In this document: in pieces, positions 62,296 to 63,531 of the stretch
How positions within the stretch are numbered: position 1 is the first letter of the stretch
How the letters are laid out: every line of letters starts with the position of its first letter
Origin: Salibacterium halotolerans
GTDB lineage: Bacteria > Bacillota > Bacilli > Bacillales > Marinococcaceae
Assembly: GCF_900115625.1 (NCBI RefSeq)
Contig: NZ_FOXD01000019.1
Span: 1-63,531, forward strand
Direction of reading: 5' to 3'
DNA: 63,531 nucleotides
Notes under the pieces: generated by a model
Database searches by the model: none
Told to the model about the DNA's origin: nothing
The model's input: the letters and a program-made list of their open reading frames with translations, nothing else
Translations under genes and position numbers: made by a program

Positions 62296-62467
62296 GAGAT
62301 AACATGCAGAAAAGGCTGGTGGTTTCTAAACGGAGGACAAAAGACAGTAAACCCGCATTTCGCTTTGTCCGTGTTCTCTTACCGCCATTTAGAAGACACT
62401 GCTCCACTAGTCTTGCAAAAAAAATTCCTAATAACCGGTTCGACGTTTTAAGCATTGGTTTCATCCA

Positions 62468-63040
62468 TTAATGCTTGTCATGTGTCCACCTATCCAGTAA
62501 CCGAGTAACCCAGGCCTCTTGTTTTTTCATATAGTCTATATCCAAACGGTCCCGGTGAATAAGAAACAACCGTCTTGCCCATTCATAATCTTCGCTGTAT
62601 TCCGGATTTTCCGGGAAAGAAGCTAATGCGGATTCTAAACGGTGAACAATAATATCTTCAGCGCCGATGACATAAACATGCTTATCGTTTTCGAGTTTGA
62701 ATTTTATTACTTTCTCCTGGCTGCCTTCCAAATGATTGCTCGGTATTTCCACAGCAATTTCCAATCCCCGGTGGTACCAATTTTTCCCTATTTTTTCGAA
62801 CCCCAGTTTTTCGAGAAGCTCTCCCACGATGTCATACCCCGGTGTAATAAAATCAATATCACTGGTGGAATACTCGCCGCGGGAATATAATTCGACGGAT
62901 AATCCTCCCACGATAATAGGACGCAGTCCTTTTTCTTCTAAATATTCCGTGATTAAAGAAGCGAACAACGTCATCTTATCGAGTTTGGGTTCAAGAACCA
63001 ATTTTTTTAATTCATCGTTTAACGCCTCAATCGAACGCAT
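62468..63040 (-). CDS. MNT-type nucleotidyltransferase (AbiEii/DUF6036-like)
   Basis: 190 residues; AAGGAG lies 8 nt before the ATG. The nucleotidyltransferase signature is GGLSVELYSRGEYSTSDIDF, with GG at 45-46 and the catalytic Asp pair at 61 and 63, and a third acid possible in LEIAVEIP. Its length and lack of other domains fit AbiEii- or MNT-type enzymes, which in toxin-antitoxin pairs modify tRNA or the partner by nucleotide transfer. It overlaps the small basic gene upstream by 14 bp, so they are one operon. Confidence 0.8.
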   Translation of the reverse strand: MRSIEALNDELKKLVLEPKLDKMTLFASLITEYLEEKGLRPIIVGGLSVELYSRGEYSTSDIDFITPGYDIVGELLEKLGFEKIGKNWYHRGLEIAVEIPSNHLEGSQEKVIKFKLENDKHVYVIGAEDIIVHRLESALASFPENPEYSEDYEWARRLFLIHRDRLDIDYMKKQEAWVTRLLDRWTHDKH

Positions 63041-63266
63041 AATAAAGCTCCTTTTTTCCCGTTCTTTGTATCTTCCCTTCCCGTTCTGCTCTTTTCCATT
63101 TTTCTATGCAAAGCTTGTCAAGGGTTTCGATTTCATCGTTAGAACGCTTTCTATATTTAAGACGCCGCCTCTTTATGCCCGATAGTTCTTTATTGACTTG
63201 ATAATTCGCCTCTTTTTTATTGGCTTGAATAGATTTATTGAAGTTCTTTATATCTATTTCTTTCAT
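63027..63266 (-). CDS. Small basic protein paired with the nucleotidyltransferase
   Basis: 79 residues from MKEIDIKNFNKSIQANKKEA; start 63266 follows GAAGGG, whereas the ATG at 63290 has no ribosome binding site. Very lysine/arginine-rich, with GIKRRRLKYRKRSNDEIETL in the middle and no recognised motif. It ends inside the nucleotidyltransferase gene start, the usual layout for toxin-antitoxin pairs. Which partner is the toxin, or whether either is, is unknown. Confidence 0.6.
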   Translation of the reverse strand: MKEIDIKNFNKSIQANKKEANYQVNKELSGIKRRRLKYRKRSNDEIETLDKLCIEKWKRAEREGKIQRTGKKELYYAFD

Positions 63267-63406
63267 GGTTTTCCCTTCTTTCCCTTTCATCTTTGGGTTA
63301 AGGATATTACAGGATGATGCTTCTTATTCATCTTTAGCGAGAAAACGTCCAGCCCTTAGCGTGGGCGGGCATCGTTTCCTTTATTATATCCATTATATCA
63401 TTTATA

Positions 63407-63531
63407 TTATCTTTTTTGGTTCGATAATAGGTTGAAGTATGCGTCAAGTTTTTCTCGGTCGTTCTGAAAGACTGCCGTTTTCAGCCCTCTATTTTTGTAC
63501 ACCGCGAATCTTCTACCGCGCTCCGCTTGCT
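63407..63531 (-). CDS. Partial gene, C-terminal 40 residues, cut by the window edge
   Basis: On the - strand a frame enters from the right edge, encodes QAERGRRFAVYKNRGLKTAV and then FQNDREKLDAYFNLLSNQKR, and ends in TAA at 63407-63409. It is protein-like with no interruption and lies upstream of the small basic gene, separated by 140 bp. The family is not recognisable from this piece. Confidence 0.5.
   Translation of the reverse strand, partial: QAERGRRFAVYKNRGLKTAVFQNDREKLDAYFNLLSNQKR

Overview
The window looks like chromosomal DNA of a low-to-mid GC, endospore-former-type Bacillaceae bacterium, probably a haloalkaliphile. The reasons are AGGAGG-type ribosome binding sites, ATG/GTG/TTG starts, Bacillus-type families (YesL/YesM/YesN, CwlK-like M15, MtlR-like PRD regulators, PerR- and CcpA-like boxes), very acidic secreted enzymes and a betaine-type BCCT carrier. 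The genus is an inference. I saw no rRNA, tRNA, CRISPR array, complete insertion sequence or prophage.

1-13.5 kb: a synthase-dependent exopolysaccharide locus. A + strand operon (2400-13411) encodes a lipoprotein glycosidase-like protein, a membrane-anchored HEAT-repeat protein, a processive GT2 synthase, a pseudo-receiver protein whose phospho-acceptor Asp is Glu, a WbpA-type UDP-HexNAc 6-dehydrogenase, a dedicated GlmS, a 59-residue protein of unknown function, a GlmU cut down to its uridyltransferase half, and a membrane-anchored TIM-barrel-like protein. A divergent secreted protein (337-2037) carries two more copies of that last domain, one with its acidic motif destroyed. The precursor genes point to a polymer rich in GlcNAc and/or GlcNAc-uronic acid. 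An 11-G tract overlaps the ribosome binding site of the HEAT gene and is a candidate phase-variable switch.

13.5-24.9 kb: mostly housekeeping and stress genes: LysE-type exporter, SIMPL protein, GGCT-like protein, catalase with a PerR-like box, HU, aldo/keto reductase, a hydrolase-YesL pair and an M15 peptidase. At the end is an M24-BCCT-TetR operon with a perfect 24-bp palindrome just downstream of its predicted promoter.

25-42.7 kb: a 7TM sensor kinase, a PL11 rhamnogalacturonan lyase, a TetR-MFS efflux pair, two SDRs, AIM24, MoaB, a small zinc-ribbon protein, an ascorbate-type PTS with its PRD/EIIA regulator, and two futalosine-route menaquinone genes (mqnD, mqnB).

42.7-62.1 kb: a - strand pectin/acid-sugar regulon: a large PL9-type pectate lyase, an enolase-superfamily acid-sugar dehydratase, an ABC sugar importer (YesO/P/Q type), three Gfo/Idh/MocA oxidoreductases, YesL, a BASS-type carrier, and a YesN regulator paired with an unusual 1041-residue protein in which a 12-TM MATE/MOP-like transporter is fused to a YesM-like sensor kinase. 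CcpA-type cre-like sites lie upstream of PL11, PL9, the binding protein and one Gfo/Idh gene, suggesting joint catabolite repression.

62.4-63.5 kb: a nucleotidyltransferase overlapping a small basic protein (toxin-antitoxin-like layout) and the 3' end of another gene cut by the window edge. Two dispersed intergenic repeat families (TAAACGT hairpins near 30-130 and 42430-42580; GGACACTA motifs near 30000 and 56450) were noticed.
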